A stretch of DNA of 64,000 nucleotides from DASZUK01 sp963745595 (GCA_963745595.1 CAVUYB010000015.1:124001-188000); one strand, 5' to 3'; shown: positions 1 through 9,639, counted from the stretch's first letter. The notes: generated from the sequence alone by a model not told the origin. Made by a program: numbers and translations.

Positions 1-1680
1 CTCGTCGAGCGCCTCCTGGAGGGCGGGCACGGACCGCCGGGTCGGAACGAGAACGGTGATGTCGGCCAGCGTCGCCGGACGACCGTCGTTTCCCACCGGC
101 CAGCCCTCGTCCCGGGCCGCCAGGACCGCGGCCGCGACGTCCGCGGCTTCCGCCACTCGGGCCTCGTCGGCCCGGGCCGCCGGGGGGACCTCGGAGCCGA
201 GGACCAAGACGGCCGGCCGGGAGGCCGGGTGCGCCGGCCGGACCGGGTGGGACGAGACGTACTCCGGCCCGACTCGGTCGGCCATCAGTCGACCGAAGGC
301 CGCGTCGACCCACGAGACGATCCCCGGAACCGAGCGGAAGTTGGCGGTCAGCGACAGCGCCTCGTCGGCCACCCCGGCCCTCGTCGCCGCGAACACCGCC
401 AGGTCGGCCCGGCGGAACCGGTAGATCGACTGCTTCGGGTCGCCGACGAAGAACAGGCGCCCCGGTTCGACCCCGAGCGTCGCCCACGACTGGTCGCCGA
501 CCGGGCCACCTGGCGCGCCCATCGGGCCGACCGGTTCGCCGGACCGGTTCGCCGGCACGGCGGCGATACGGACGGCCAGCTCGGCCTGGATCGGGTCGGT
601 GTCCTGGAACTCGTCGACGAGAAGGAAGCGGTATCGGTCGTGGAGCGCGGCCTGCACCGCCGGGTCGTCCCGGACGACGTCTCGGGCCAGGACGAGCAGA
701 TCGTGGTAGTCGAGCCGGCCCTCGCGGCAACGGCCGGCCGCGGCGCGCCGAGCCGCCGCGGCCAGGGCCGCGCCAACCCGGCCGAGGGCGCACCGGGCCG
801 CGTCGGCCACGACCCGGTCCCGGGCCGCTTGGGCTTCGGCCAGGCAGGACTGGACGTCCGACTTCCGTCCCCGCCAGGCGGCCGGTCGGCCGCGGTTGCC
901 GGCCGTGAGCTTGGACGCCGTCCCCGCCAGGACCCGCAGGACGTCGATCTCGGCATCGCTGTCCTCCAACCGCTCGACCGTCGGTCCGAGGGTGTCGAGG
1001 TGGCGCAAGAGCCGGTCGTCCGGGTCGTCGCAGCACGGGGCCAACGCCCTTGCTCGCCGCAGCGGGTCCAGAACTACGCCGGGATCGATCCGAGGCAGCG
1101 CGGCCGGTGGACCGCCGGCGCCGGGTGGGATCCGGTCCCAGTTGGTGTCGAACGCCTGGGCGATCGCCCGGAGGTCGTCGAGCCGAGCGCCGCAGGCGAG
1201 CAGCCATGGCAACGCCGCCGACGCGTCGGGATCCGCCAGTAGGGCGTCGACCGTGCCGGCCCATCGGTCGTCGAAGGCGATCGCTGAGCGGACCTCGTCG
1301 AGCACCTCGAACACCGCGGGCAAACCGGCCGCGAAGGGATGATCGGCGAGTATCCGTCGAGCGAAGCCGTGGAGCGTCGTGACCGCGGCCCCGTCGAGGC
1401 CGGCGAGCGCGTCGGCCGCGGCCGCTCGCCGCGACATCACCGGATCGGCGGCGGCGGCCTGCTCCAACCGTTCGGCCAACCGGTCCCGGAGCTCCCCCGC
1501 CGCGGCCTCCGTGAAGGTGATCGCCGCCAGCTGGTCGACGCCGGCTCGGCCGGTGAGCAGGATCTCGAGGATGCGGGCGACCAGCTGCGTCGTCTTGCCG
1601 CTGCCCGCACCGGCCTCGACGAACAGCGTCGACGACAGATCGGTGGCGATCGCCACCCGAGCCGCGCTGTCGTCCGTCAT
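1..1680 (-). CDS. UvrD/Rep-family helicase of an AddAB/AdnAB-type recombinational repair complex (3' end outside window)
   Basis: An ATP-dependent superfamily 1 helicase expected to unwind broken DNA ends for homologous recombination. Only the first 560 codons are present; the frame is open to base 1. A Walker A motif EAGAGSGKTT lies at residues 22-31, the Walker B box DEFQD at about 356-360, a GDPKQSIYRFRRA motif about 60 residues later and then an ANFRS motif, the order seen in RecB, AddA and AdnA proteins. The ATG is preceded by the stop of the addB-like gene about 50 bases upstream, so the two are probably co-transcribed. The C-terminal nuclease domain expected for AddA or AdnB cannot be checked because it lies outside the window, so AddA and AdnA/B remain alternatives. 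Confidence 0.88.
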   Translation of the reverse strand, partial: MTDDSAARVAIATDLSSTLFVEAGAGSGKTTQLVARILEILLTGRAGVDQLAAITFTEAAAGELRDRLAERLEQAAAADPVMSRRAAAADALAGLDGAAVTTLHGFARRILADHPFAAGLPAVFEVLDEVRSAIAFDDRWAGTVDALLADPDASAALPWLLACGARLDDLRAIAQAFDTNWDRIPPGAGGPPAALPRIDPGVVLDPLRRARALAPCCDDPDDRLLRHLDTLGPTVERLEDSDAEIDVLRVLAGTASKLTAGNRGRPAAWRGRKSDVQSCLAEAQAARDRVVADAARCALGRVGAALAAAARRAAAGRCREGRLDYHDLLVLARDVVRDDPAVQAALHDRYRFLLVDEFQDTDPIQAELAVRIAAVPANRSGEPVGPMGAPGGPVGDQSWATLGVEPGRLFFVGDPKQSIYRFRRADLAVFAATRAGVADEALSLTANFRSVPGIVSWVDAAFGRLMADRVGPEYVSSHPVRPAHPASRPAVLVLGSEVPPAARADEARVAEAADVAAAVLAARDEGWPVGNDGRPATLADITVLVPTRRSVPALQEALDE

Positions 1681-1750
1681 TTGGCGTCTGTCATTTGGCG
1701 TGGGTCGTCCTGCGTCGGTCATCCGGCATCGGTCATCCGGCGTCGGCCAG
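1671..1750 (-). repeat. Short degenerate repeats carrying ATGA motifs between addB-like stop and addA-like start
   Basis: On the minus strand the junction holds two copies of GCCGGATGACCGA followed by two copies of GCCAAATGAC(A/G)GACG. Each copy contains an ATGA, the usual stop/start overlap. Only the first ATGA carries the upstream stop and only the last supplies the downstream start. The pattern looks like local duplication of an original ATGA coupling site that moved the two genes apart. Confidence 0.55.
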
Positions 1751-4700
1751 CGCCACGTACCCGGCCGCCCAAGGATCGCCCCGCTTGTGATCCCACGACC
1801 GCGACCGGTCGCCCGGGCAGATCCGGTCGAACGGACAGATCCGGCAGTTCGCGGCCCGGCCCCCGAGCCCCTCGGGAGGCCCGGGATTGGCCGGAAACCG
1901 ACCGGCCTCGATGGCGTCCACCAAGGTGCGCAGCACGTCTTGGAACCGACCCTCCGCCGCCGCGGTCAGGCGGAAGCCGTCGCGGGGGAACCGGCCACGG
2001 ACGCTGCCCCGGTCACTGACGAACCAGTAGCCCACGTCGACCGGGCCGTCGGCCTGGTACCGGTGGGCCGCGGCCATGCCGTAGAGCACGAGCTGCAGCC
2101 TCGTTCCCCGAGCCACCGGATCGTCCGCCAGGACGTCGACGCCGTACCGGCCGCCGGTCTTGTAGTCGAGCACCGACAGACCACCACCCGGCAGCCGGTC
2201 GATCCGGTCGACCGTCCCGCGAAAGCGGACCGACCGGCCGTCGCCCAACGAGATCGACACCGGTGCGGCGCGGTCCCAGCCGAACCGCTGCTCGACCGCC
2301 TCCGGCACCGCACCGGTGGCGGCCCGGTACCGATCGTCCTCACGCAGGAAGTGGCGGAGGTCGGCCAGGATCGCCGACCGGTCCATCTGCCAGAGCGACG
2401 GCCGGCCCGTCAAGCCCCGCTGCTCGACGTCCGCGAAGGCCTCGTCGGCCAGCCGACCGAGGCGATCGTACGCCTCGGGGCCCCACGGCCGGTCCGGCCG
2501 GACCCGCTCCTCGGCCGGCCGGGCGAGCTCGTCGGCGACGAACCGCTCCAGGATCCGATGAACCAGATTGCCTCGTTCGGACGCCCGCATCTGGAGGATC
2601 GCCTCCGGTCGCTCCGCGTCGTCGATGTCGAGAACGTGGGAGAACAGGTACCGACGCGGGCACGCGGCGAACGCCTCGAGGCCGGTCGCCGACTGCACCG
2701 ACCCGTCGCCCGCCGGCGTCGCCACCACCACGTCGTCGAGCCGCCCGTCGAACCGGCTGAACCGCGCCCCCCGCCGGCCCTCGCGTAGTTCGAGACCGCG
2801 TTCGAGCACCGCGTCGTGCTGCGCCAGGAAATGGCGGGCCAATCGTCGACCCGACCCGGTCCACCGCACGAGGTGCTGCCGGTCCCAGTCGGCCGCCGAG
2901 ACCGGCTCGTCGAAGCCGGCCGAGCCGGCTACTGCCGCGCCGAGGGACGGCACCCGCTCGTACATCGGGCCGGTCGGCAGATCGGCCAGGTCGCCGGCAT
3001 GGAGGCGCCGGTCCGTCCCCACGACGACCTCTGCGGTGTCGAGCAGCAGCCGGGACGGGCGGAGCTCCCGACCCTGCCGCTGGTCGCCGGACGCGCACGA
3101 CAGCAGTCGGACCGGCGCGGCGGCGAGGGCCGCCAGGTAGTCCCGGCGCGCCTCGACCGTCCGGGCGGCCCGCAGCGGCAGCTCGTCGCCGCACACTTCC
3201 CGGTCGCGATCGGGCACGAGCACGTCGTCGGCCGATCGTTCCGGGAAGGCCCCCTCGGCCATGCCGACGACGCAGAGGACATCGAGGTCGAGGCCGACGA
3301 CGTCGCCGACCCGACCGACGAGCACCCCGCGGCCGAACCGCGACGTCTGGGGAGCCGGCGCGTCCAGCTCCGCCGCCAGCGCGGCCCGGAAGTCGGCCAG
3401 GCCGGGTCCCGGACCACCGAGGTCGTCCAGCCCGGCGAGACCGGTGAGCCCGTCGATGACCGCCTCCAGGGCGGCCACCTCCCGCGTCGGCCAGTCGGCC
3501 CGGCCCGACGGGCCGCCGAGCAGCTGGTCGAGACGGTCCTTCGCCCATCCGGCCCATCCGGCCCAGCTCGTCGGCGACGCGGCCACGTGCCGACCGAGCT
3601 CGGCCATGAACGACGAGAGCCACTCGCTACGGTCGGCGGCCCGTTGCCGGGCCGACCCGTCGTCCGGCCCCATGGCCGCCCTTTCGCGCTGCCCGGCCGC
3701 GTAGGCCGCTGGCCGGTCCACCCACTCGGACAGTCCGCCGACGACGCCGGCCGCCGCCGACAGGACGTCCCACGCCGTCGCCGGGATCGGACGGCCGCGG
3801 TGGCGAAGCGGCGCCGACGTCAGCCAGGCGGTCACCTGGTCCCGCCGCCACCCGTGATCGACCAGCTCGAAGAGGCCGAGCAGCGTCCGGCCGGCGACCG
3901 TGGACGCCAGCGACCGGACCCCCGTACCGTTGAACGGGATCCCCGCGCCCTCCAGCGTGTCGTGGACGAGCCTCGGGTACGGCGCCGCCCCACCGTGGAC
4001 GACCGCCATCCGCTCCAACGGCGTCCCGGCCGCGTTGGCCGCCATCAACTGGCGGACGACCAGGAGGACCTCGGCGTCTGCAGCCGGCGCGACCAGGACT
4101 CGCGTGCCGGTCACCGCCGTCGCCGGTTCGGCGCCCGCGCCGCGGGTCGTCGACGGCCAAGGCCGCAGCTCCACGCCGTCGACCTCCCGGTCCCCCGTCG
4201 ATCCGACGACCACCGTCACCGGAACGTGCTCGGCCAGCGCGTGGACCAGCGCCTGGTCGGTCGGTCGGACGAAACGGGGCAGGTAGACGATGACCGGCCC
4301 GGTCGTCGTCACTACCGCTGGGTCCCGGCCGATCTCCGCCACCGCCGCGGCGACCAGTGCCGCGTCGTCGACGTGGCCGGCCAGTCGCTCCCGCACCGCG
4401 GCGACCAGGCGGACCACCTCCGCCGTCCGTGCGCTATGTCCCGCCAGCGCGGTCAACGTCGCCGGAGAGACGCCGCGGAGCTCGCCGTACGTCCGAACCA
4501 GCGCACGAACGGTCGCCGGCTGCTCTCGGCCCGAGGCCAAGAAGCCGGTCGTCTGCTCGGCCAGCACCAGGCGAGCGGCCTCGTGCACGATCGCCCGGCT
4601 CGCCGGGCGGCGCCCGCCGATCGTCTGGCCGGCCAGCTCGCCAGCCAGGCGGGCGAGCGTCAGGAAGCGGACGTTGACGATCCCCGACGGCGCGGCGGCC

Positions 4701-4852
4701 AACCGCCGGCGCACGGCCAGGCCGACCGGGCCGCGGCGGACCATGACCGTCACCAGCCGGAGGGGATCACCGGCCTGCGCCACCTCGAGCGCCCGGGAGA
4801 GCTCGCCGAACACCTCGTCCCCGTAGGCGGCCACGCGAACCGAGAGGCTCAT
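1733..4852 (-). CDS. addB: AddB-like PD-(D/E)XK nuclease subunit of a helicase-nuclease repair complex
   Basis: A 1,039-residue protein expected to pair with the downstream helicase to resect DNA ends. The C-terminal third carries a RecB-family nuclease core: GTVDRID followed by LSVLDYKTGG near residue 900. Four cysteines are placed as in the AddB iron-sulfur clasp: one in FAACPRRYLF near residue 730 and three in the C-terminal CRICPFDRIC. No Walker A GxGKT is visible at the N terminus, so the helicase-like half looks inactive. The ATG at 4852 overlaps the rmuC stop as ATGA; a longer reading into rmuC is an antisense-free extension with no similarity and was not used. Family assignment is strong; AddB versus AdnA-type naming is less sure. 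Confidence 0.87.
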   Translation of the reverse strand: MSLSVRVAAYGDEVFGELSRALEVAQAGDPLRLVTVMVRRGPVGLAVRRRLAAAPSGIVNVRFLTLARLAGELAGQTIGGRRPASRAIVHEAARLVLAEQTTGFLASGREQPATVRALVRTYGELRGVSPATLTALAGHSARTAEVVRLVAAVRERLAGHVDDAALVAAAVAEIGRDPAVVTTTGPVIVYLPRFVRPTDQALVHALAEHVPVTVVVGSTGDREVDGVELRPWPSTTRGAGAEPATAVTGTRVLVAPAADAEVLLVVRQLMAANAAGTPLERMAVVHGGAAPYPRLVHDTLEGAGIPFNGTGVRSLASTVAGRTLLGLFELVDHGWRRDQVTAWLTSAPLRHRGRPIPATAWDVLSAAAGVVGGLSEWVDRPAAYAAGQRERAAMGPDDGSARQRAADRSEWLSSFMAELGRHVAASPTSWAGWAGWAKDRLDQLLGGPSGRADWPTREVAALEAVIDGLTGLAGLDDLGGPGPGLADFRAALAAELDAPAPQTSRFGRGVLVGRVGDVVGLDLDVLCVVGMAEGAFPERSADDVLVPDRDREVCGDELPLRAARTVEARRDYLAALAAAPVRLLSCASGDQRQGRELRPSRLLLDTAEVVVGTDRRLHAGDLADLPTGPMYERVPSLGAAVAGSAGFDEPVSAADWDRQHLVRWTGSGRRLARHFLAQHDAVLERGLELREGRRGARFSRFDGRLDDVVVATPAGDGSVQSATGLEAFAACPRRYLFSHVLDIDDAERPEAILQMRASERGNLVHRILERFVADELARPAEERVRPDRPWGPEAYDRLGRLADEAFADVEQRGLTGRPSLWQMDRSAILADLRHFLREDDRYRAATGAVPEAVEQRFGWDRAAPVSISLGDGRSVRFRGTVDRIDRLPGGGLSVLDYKTGGRYGVDVLADDPVARGTRLQLVLYGMAAAHRYQADGPVDVGYWFVSDRGSVRGRFPRDGFRLTAAAEGRFQDVLRTLVDAIEAGRFPANPGPPEGLGGRAANCRICPFDRICPGDRSRSWDHKRGDPWAAGYVALADAG

Positions 4853-6282
4853 CCTTCGGCCTGGCGGAGCGCCTCTCCTTCGTCGGCCGGGAGGCTCCGG
4901 AGCGTCGGCTGGTCCTCCCCGAGCTCCGACGCCTGCGGGTGACGAGCAGTGGCCGACACCGGCGTGAGCTCTGGCAGGTCCTTGGTCCCGGCCCCGATGA
5001 CCCCCAGCTCCGGAAAGCGCCGAGCCGTGACGAGGACCCGGGACTCCAGCGACCCGACCGTGTCGTTGAACGCCTCGACCGTCGTCGTCAGACCGCGCTG
5101 CAGCTTGGCCAGATGGCTCCCCATCACCCGAAGGCGGTCGTAGAGCTCGGCCCCCAGCCGCTGCACGGTGCGGGCGTTGGCGGTCAGCGCTTCCTGCTGC
5201 CAGCCGTACGCCACCGTCCGCAGGAGAGCGATGAGCGTCGTCGGGGTCGCCAGCAGGACCCGGTTGGCCATGGCGTGCTCGATCAGAGCCGGGTCGTGCT
5301 CGAACGCCGCGGCCAACAACGGGTCGCCCGGGACGAAGGCCACCACGAACTCCGGGCTGGGGTCGAACTGGTTCCAGTACTCCCGCTTGGCCAACTGGTC
5401 GACGTGGGTCCGCAGCTGGCGGGCATGGGCCACCAACTCGATCTTCCGGGTCTCCTCGTCGCTGGCGTCGACCGATCGCAGGAAGGCCTCCAGCGGCACC
5501 TTGGCGTCGACGACGACCTGGGCCCCGCCGGGCAGTTTCACCACGACGTCCGGCCGGAGCCGGCCGTCGGGGGTATCGACGGAGACCTGCTCCTCGAAGT
5601 CGCAGTGCGCCAGCATCCCCGCCATCTCCACGACCCGTCGGAGCTGGAGCTCGCCCCACCGCCCCCGGGTCTGCGGTGACCGGAGGGCGGTGACCAGGTT
5701 GCCGGTCTCCTGTCGGAGCTTCTCGTTCGACGAGCCCAGCTGCCGAACCTGCTCGGCCAGCGTGGCGTACGCCCCCTTGCGCTCCAGTTCGAGCTGGCGG
5801 AGCCCCTGCTCGTACTTGGACAGCGTCTCTTGCAAGGGCTGTAGGAGGTGGGTGATGGCCTGCTGCCGCTGGGCGAGGTCCCCCCGAGCCGCCTCCTGGG
5901 CCTCCTTCAACCGCGTGTCCGCCAGCGTGAGGAACTGTTCGGTGTTGCGCTGCAGTGCCTGGTTGGACAGATCAGCGAAGGAGCCGACCAGGCGTTGCCG
6001 GTCCTCTTCCCACGCCGCGGCTCGCTCTGCCGCCGCCCGCTGGAGATGGTCGATCTCGGCCGCCGATCGGGCCTGCGCCGCGTCGGCCGCGGCCAGCGCC
6101 GACCGGGCCTGCTCCAGTTCGTCACCCAGACCGACCGCCGCCTGCCGGGCGTCGTCCAGGCGGGCCTCGGCGGCGCGGACCTCGGCGGCCAGGCCGGCCT
6201 GTCGGCGCGTGGCCACCAAGAGCCCGGCGACCAGGCCGAGCGCGACCCCGACGACCAGGCCGATCAACAGTTCTGCGGTCAT
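4849..6282 (-). CDS. rmuC: DNA recombination protein RmuC
   Basis: A 477-residue RmuC-family protein. An N-terminal membrane helix (residues about 4-25, LIGLVVGVALGLVAGLLVA) is followed by a long Ala/Glu/Arg-rich coiled coil to about residue 170 and then the conserved RmuC core, with RGRWGELQLRRVVEMAGM and a VVDAKVPLEAF motif typical of its nuclease-like fold. In Escherichia coli, RmuC limits inversion at short inverted repeats. Here it heads the addB-addA operon, with its stop overlapping the addB start by ATGA, which supports a role in DNA break processing. The start is the ATG before the membrane helix. Confidence 0.92.
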   Translation of the reverse strand: MTAELLIGLVVGVALGLVAGLLVATRRQAGLAAEVRAAEARLDDARQAAVGLGDELEQARSALAAADAAQARSAAEIDHLQRAAAERAAAWEEDRQRLVGSFADLSNQALQRNTEQFLTLADTRLKEAQEAARGDLAQRQQAITHLLQPLQETLSKYEQGLRQLELERKGAYATLAEQVRQLGSSNEKLRQETGNLVTALRSPQTRGRWGELQLRRVVEMAGMLAHCDFEEQVSVDTPDGRLRPDVVVKLPGGAQVVVDAKVPLEAFLRSVDASDEETRKIELVAHARQLRTHVDQLAKREYWNQFDPSPEFVVAFVPGDPLLAAAFEHDPALIEHAMANRVLLATPTTLIALLRTVAYGWQQEALTANARTVQRLGAELYDRLRVMGSHLAKLQRGLTTTVEAFNDTVGSLESRVLVTARRFPELGVIGAGTKDLPELTPVSATARHPQASELGEDQPTLRSLPADEGEALRQAEG

Positions 6283-6453
6283 GAGGTCACAGTAACGGCG
6301 GGGTGTGACAACGCCGGGGACCGCAAAACCAGCGGAACCCTCGGTGGCCGGGACGCCGAGCGCCGGGTGCCGATCGGCCCGGGCGCAGATCGACCCGGGC
6401 GCCGATCGAGCGGCCGGGCTGTCGGCCGAGCGGCCACCCGGTACCGTTGGACG

Positions 6454-7263
6454 ATGGTCTTTCGTGGGGCGACCGGATCCCGTCGCCGCCCGGGCAGCTC
6501 GCCGGCGTCCGGTTCTGACGGGTGTGACGAGCCGATCTCGACGACCGTCGACAGCCCGACGGGAACCTTCCGGCCGGTTATCGATCGTCCGGAGGCCGGC
6601 GATCCGACAGGGCCCCGTTCGACGTCACCGGTCATCGCCCAGATCGATCGGCTGTTCGTGCAGGTCTTCGCCTTGGTCGGCGAGGCCATTGCCGGCGCGA
6701 CCCATGCCCTGCTCGCCGGGGACCGAGAGGCGGCCAAGCAGCTCGTGCAGCGGGACGAGCTCGTCGACACGCTGATCGGCGAGATCGCGGCCCTGGCCCA
6801 GAAGGAGCTGGTAGCCGGGGACACGTCGGTCGACGAGCGCCGAGAGCTGGTGGCCGTGCTCCGGATGCTGCCGGACCTGGATCGCAACGGAGACCTGGCC
6901 GAGCACATCGCCCGGCGGGCCGCCCGGGGTCTCGGTGCCGAGATGTCCGCCCGGAGCCGAGGCCTGGTCGAGCGGATGGGCGAGGTGGCCGCCACCATCT
7001 GGAGCAGCACCGCGGACGCCTTCGCCGAGCGCTCGCCGACCGCCGCGGTAGCTATCGACGACCTCGACGACGAGCTGGACGACCTCCACGTCACCCTGAC
7101 CGCCGAGCTCGTCGCCGGAACGATGCCGCTACCCGTGGCCATCGAGCTGGCCATGGTCGCCCGGTTCTACGAGCGGTTCGGCGACCACGCCGTCAACTTG
7201 GCCCGGCGAATGGCCGCGCTGGTCGGCGGTGGACCCGAACCCGCCACGACCGGCGCTGATTAG
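6454..7263 (+). CDS. phoU: PhoU-domain phosphate-signalling protein
   Basis: A 269-residue protein whose last 210 residues form a PhoU domain: repeated helical bundles with LADRxxL-like segments, including DLDRNGDLAEHIARRAA and YERFGDHAVNLARRMA, the metal-coordinating E/DxxxD-type pattern of the family. PhoU links Pst transport to the PhoR/PhoP two-component system. The first 60 residues are Pro/Ser/Gly-rich and unlike PhoU, so the real start may lie further downstream; the ATG at 6454 is the only good one. The pst genes are 35 kb away, so phoU is not in that operon. Confidence 0.82.
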   Translation: MVFRGATGSRRRPGSSPASGSDGCDEPISTTVDSPTGTFRPVIDRPEAGDPTGPRSTSPVIAQIDRLFVQVFALVGEAIAGATHALLAGDREAAKQLVQRDELVDTLIGEIAALAQKELVAGDTSVDERRELVAVLRMLPDLDRNGDLAEHIARRAARGLGAEMSARSRGLVERMGEVAATIWSSTADAFAERSPTAAVAIDDLDDELDDLHVTLTAELVAGTMPLPVAIELAMVARFYERFGDHAVNLARRMAALVGGGPEPATTGAD

Positions 7264-7335
7264 TCAAGCCCGGACGGGGCCCCAACCCCGTCCTCCTCCG
7301 GTGCGCGGGCCCCAACCCCACGCCGGCCGTGGCGC

Positions 7336-8352
7336 TCAGAAGCGGAGGTCGAGGAGCGCTTCGGCGATCTGGACGGCGTTGAGCGCCGCGCCCTTGCGGA
7401 GGTTGTCGCCGACGACGAAGAGGGCGAGGCCGCGGTCGGCCCGGCGCACCCGACCGACATAGGACGGATCGCGGCCGGCAACGTCGAGCGGGGTCGGCAT
7501 CTCGGTGACGACGACGCCCGGCGCGGCGGCGAGCAGCTCCTCGGCCCGTTCCGGCGCGAGGTCGCGTTCGAACTCGGCGACGATCGCCGCGCCGTGGCCG
7601 GTGAAGACGGGAACGCGCACGCAGGTGCAGGTGACCGCCAGGTTCGGCAGGCCGAGGATCTTGCGGCTCTCGTTCCGGTACTTCTGCTCCTCGTCGGTCT
7701 CCCCGGAACCGTCGTCGACCAGCTGGCCGGCGATCGGGAGCACGTTGTGAGCGATCGGCCCGGGGAACTTGTCCGGCGCCGGGTAGTCGAGCGCACCGCC
7801 GTCGAAGGTGAGGGCCGAGGCTCCCTCGGCGGTCTTGGCCACCTGGTCGGCCAGCTCGGCGACGCCGGCCAGCCCGGCACCGGAGACGGCCTGATAGCTG
7901 GCGATGACCATCCGGGTGAGGCCGGCCTCGTCGTGGAGCGGCTTCATCACCGGCATGGCGACCATCGTGGTGCAGTTCGGGTTGGCGACGATGCCCTTGC
8001 GGATCTCCCGCAACGCCGCCGCGTTGACCTCGGGGACGACGAGCGGGACGTCGGGGTCCATGCGCCAGGCCGAGGTGTTGTCGACGACGACGGCACCGGC
8101 GGCGGCCAGCCGTGGCGCCAGCTCCCTCGACGCGCTCGCCCCGGTCGAGCAGAGGGCGATGTCGAGCCCCCGAAGGTCAGCCGTGGCGGCGTCCTCGACC
8201 TCGACATCGCCGTCGGCCCACGGCAACCGCGTCCCGGCCGATCGGGCCGAGGCGAAGAACCGGACGTCGTCGGCCGGGAAGGCGCGCTCGACGAGGATCG
8301 ATCGCATGACCCGGCCGACCTGCCCGGTGGCGCCGAAGATCCCTAGCCGCAT
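7336..8352 (-). CDS. asd: Aspartate-semialdehyde dehydrogenase
   Basis: A 338-residue enzyme that reduces aspartyl phosphate to aspartate semialdehyde, the branch to lysine/diaminopimelate, threonine and methionine. The NADP-binding motif GATGQVGR is at residues 7-14, and the catalytic cysteine sits in NPNCTTM near residue 127. A later SYQAVSGAG segment and the substrate-binding Arg/His region match the family, and the length is normal. It lies 10 bases downstream of lysC in the same orientation, the classical ask-asd operon order. Confidence 0.95.
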   Translation of the reverse strand: MRLGIFGATGQVGRVMRSILVERAFPADDVRFFASARSAGTRLPWADGDVEVEDAATADLRGLDIALCSTGASASRELAPRLAAAGAVVVDNTSAWRMDPDVPLVVPEVNAAALREIRKGIVANPNCTTMVAMPVMKPLHDEAGLTRMVIASYQAVSGAGLAGVAELADQVAKTAEGASALTFDGGALDYPAPDKFPGPIAHNVLPIAGQLVDDGSGETDEEQKYRNESRKILGLPNLAVTCTCVRVPVFTGHGAAIVAEFERDLAPERAEELLAAAPGVVVTEMPTPLDVAGRDPSYVGRVRRADRGLALFVVGDNLRKGAALNAVQIAEALLDLRF

Positions 8353-8362
8353 CGTCCCAAAT

Positions 8363-9574
8363 TCAGAGCTCGAAGGCGCGATGCAGGGAACGGACAGCCT
8401 GCTCGACCTGTTCGGTCCGCACGATGCACGAGATCCGGATGGTCGAGGTCGAGATCATGTCGATGTTGATCCCGTCGGCGGCCAGGGTCTCGAACATGGT
8501 GGCGGTGACGCCCGGGTTCGTCTTCATCCCGGCGCCGACCAGGGAGACCCGGGCGACGTCGTCGTCGGAGGTCACGCCGGTGGCGCCGAGCTCGTCGGCC
8601 AGCTCGTTGGCCACGTCGACCGACGTGGCGAGATCGATCTTCGGGACGGTGAACGAGATGTCGGTCGTCCCGTGCAACGAGGTGTTCTGGACGATCATGT
8701 CGACGTTGACCGACCGGTCGGCCAGCGCCCGGAAGAGCCGGGCGGCCAGCCCGGGGCGGTCGGGCACACCGGTGACGGTCACCTTGGCCTCCGACGTGTC
8801 GTGGCTGACGGCAGTGACGACGGCCTGCTCCATTGACGGGTCCTCCTCTACCACCCAGGTGCCCGGCTCCCAGGTGAAGCTGCGTCCGGACGTGGAGCGG
8901 CACGCCGTGGTTCCGGGCGAACTCGACCGATCGGAGCTGGAGCACCCGACCGCCGGTGGCGGCGATCTCCAGCATCTCCTCGAAGCTGATCGCGGGTCAG
9001 TCGACGGGCGTCCGGCACGACCCGGGGATCGGCGCTGAAGACCCCGGTGACGTCGGTGTAGATCTCGCAGGCGTCGGCCCCGAGCACCGCGGCCAGCGCC
9101 ACCGCGGTGGTGTCGGAGCCGCCCCGGCCGAGCGTCGTGATGTTCCGCTCCGTCGACACGCCCTGGAAGCCGGCGACGACCGGGACCGCCCCGTCGTCGA
9201 GCGCCTCGCGGAGCCGGTCGGCCCGCACGTCGAGGATCTTGGCTCGCGTGTGGTCGGTGTCGGTCAGGATCCCGGCCTGGCTGCCGGTGAAGGACGTCGG
9301 CCGGGACGCCGAGGTCGGCCAGCGCCATGCAGAGCAGGGACATCGAGATCCGCTCGCCGGAGCTGACGAGCATGTCGTACTCCCGGGGCGGCTGGACGGT
9401 GCTGACCTCGCCGGCCAACCGGATGAGGTCGTCGGTGGTCTTCCCCATGGCACTGACGACGGCGACGACCTGGTTCCCGGCCCGGCGGGTCCGGGCGACG
9501 TGATCGGCGACGGCCCGGATCCGGTCGGCGTCGCCGACCGAGGTCCCGCCGAACTTCTGGACGAGCAACGGCAC
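8363..9574 (-). CDS. lysC: Aspartate kinase, reading frame broken three times in this sequence
   Basis: Aspartokinase phosphorylates aspartate, the first step to lysine and threonine. The N terminus has the kinase motif KFGGTSVG; the middle has TGSQAGILTD and GRGGSDTTAVALAAVLGA; the C terminus carries two ACT domains for feedback control. These parts lie in three different frames. The frame shifts near 9298, 8991 and 8886, each consistent with one extra base, so the total is +3 and the original frame returns. Skipping one base at each site gives a normal protein of about 402 residues. The start is GTG at 9574. As lysC is essential for cell-wall precursors in most bacteria, consensus errors are more likely than true decay. 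Confidence 0.88.
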   Translation of the reverse strand: MPLLVQKFGGTSVGDADRIRAVADHVARTRRAGNQVVAVVSAMGKTTDDLIRLAGEVSTVQPPREYDMLVSSGERISMSLLCMALADLGVPADVLHRQPGRDPDRHRPHASQDPRRAGRPAPRGARRRGGPGRRRLPGRVDGAEHHDARPGRLRHHRGGAGRGARGRRLRDLHRRHRGLQRRSPGRAGRPSTDPRSASRRCWRSPPPAVGCSSSDRSSSPGTTACRSTSGRSFTWEPGTWVVEEDPSMEQAVVTAVSHDTSEAKVTVTGVPDRPGLAARLFRALADRSVNVDMIVQNTSLHGTTDISFTVPKIDLATSVDVANELADELGATGVTSDDDVARVSLVGAGMKTNPGVTATMFETLAADGINIDMISTSTIRISCIVRTEQVEQAVRSLHRAFEL

Positions 9575-9639
9575 TGGCGTGACGCTAGTGGCACCGGCGC
9601 GGTCAACCGACTGGGTGGCTGCAGGTAGGGTGTCCAGCC

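Noticed and set aside
2816..4942. 708-codon plus-strand open frame opposite the addB-like gene
   Set aside because: Arg/Pro/Gly-rich antisense shadow of a conserved nuclease gene; no domain motifs.
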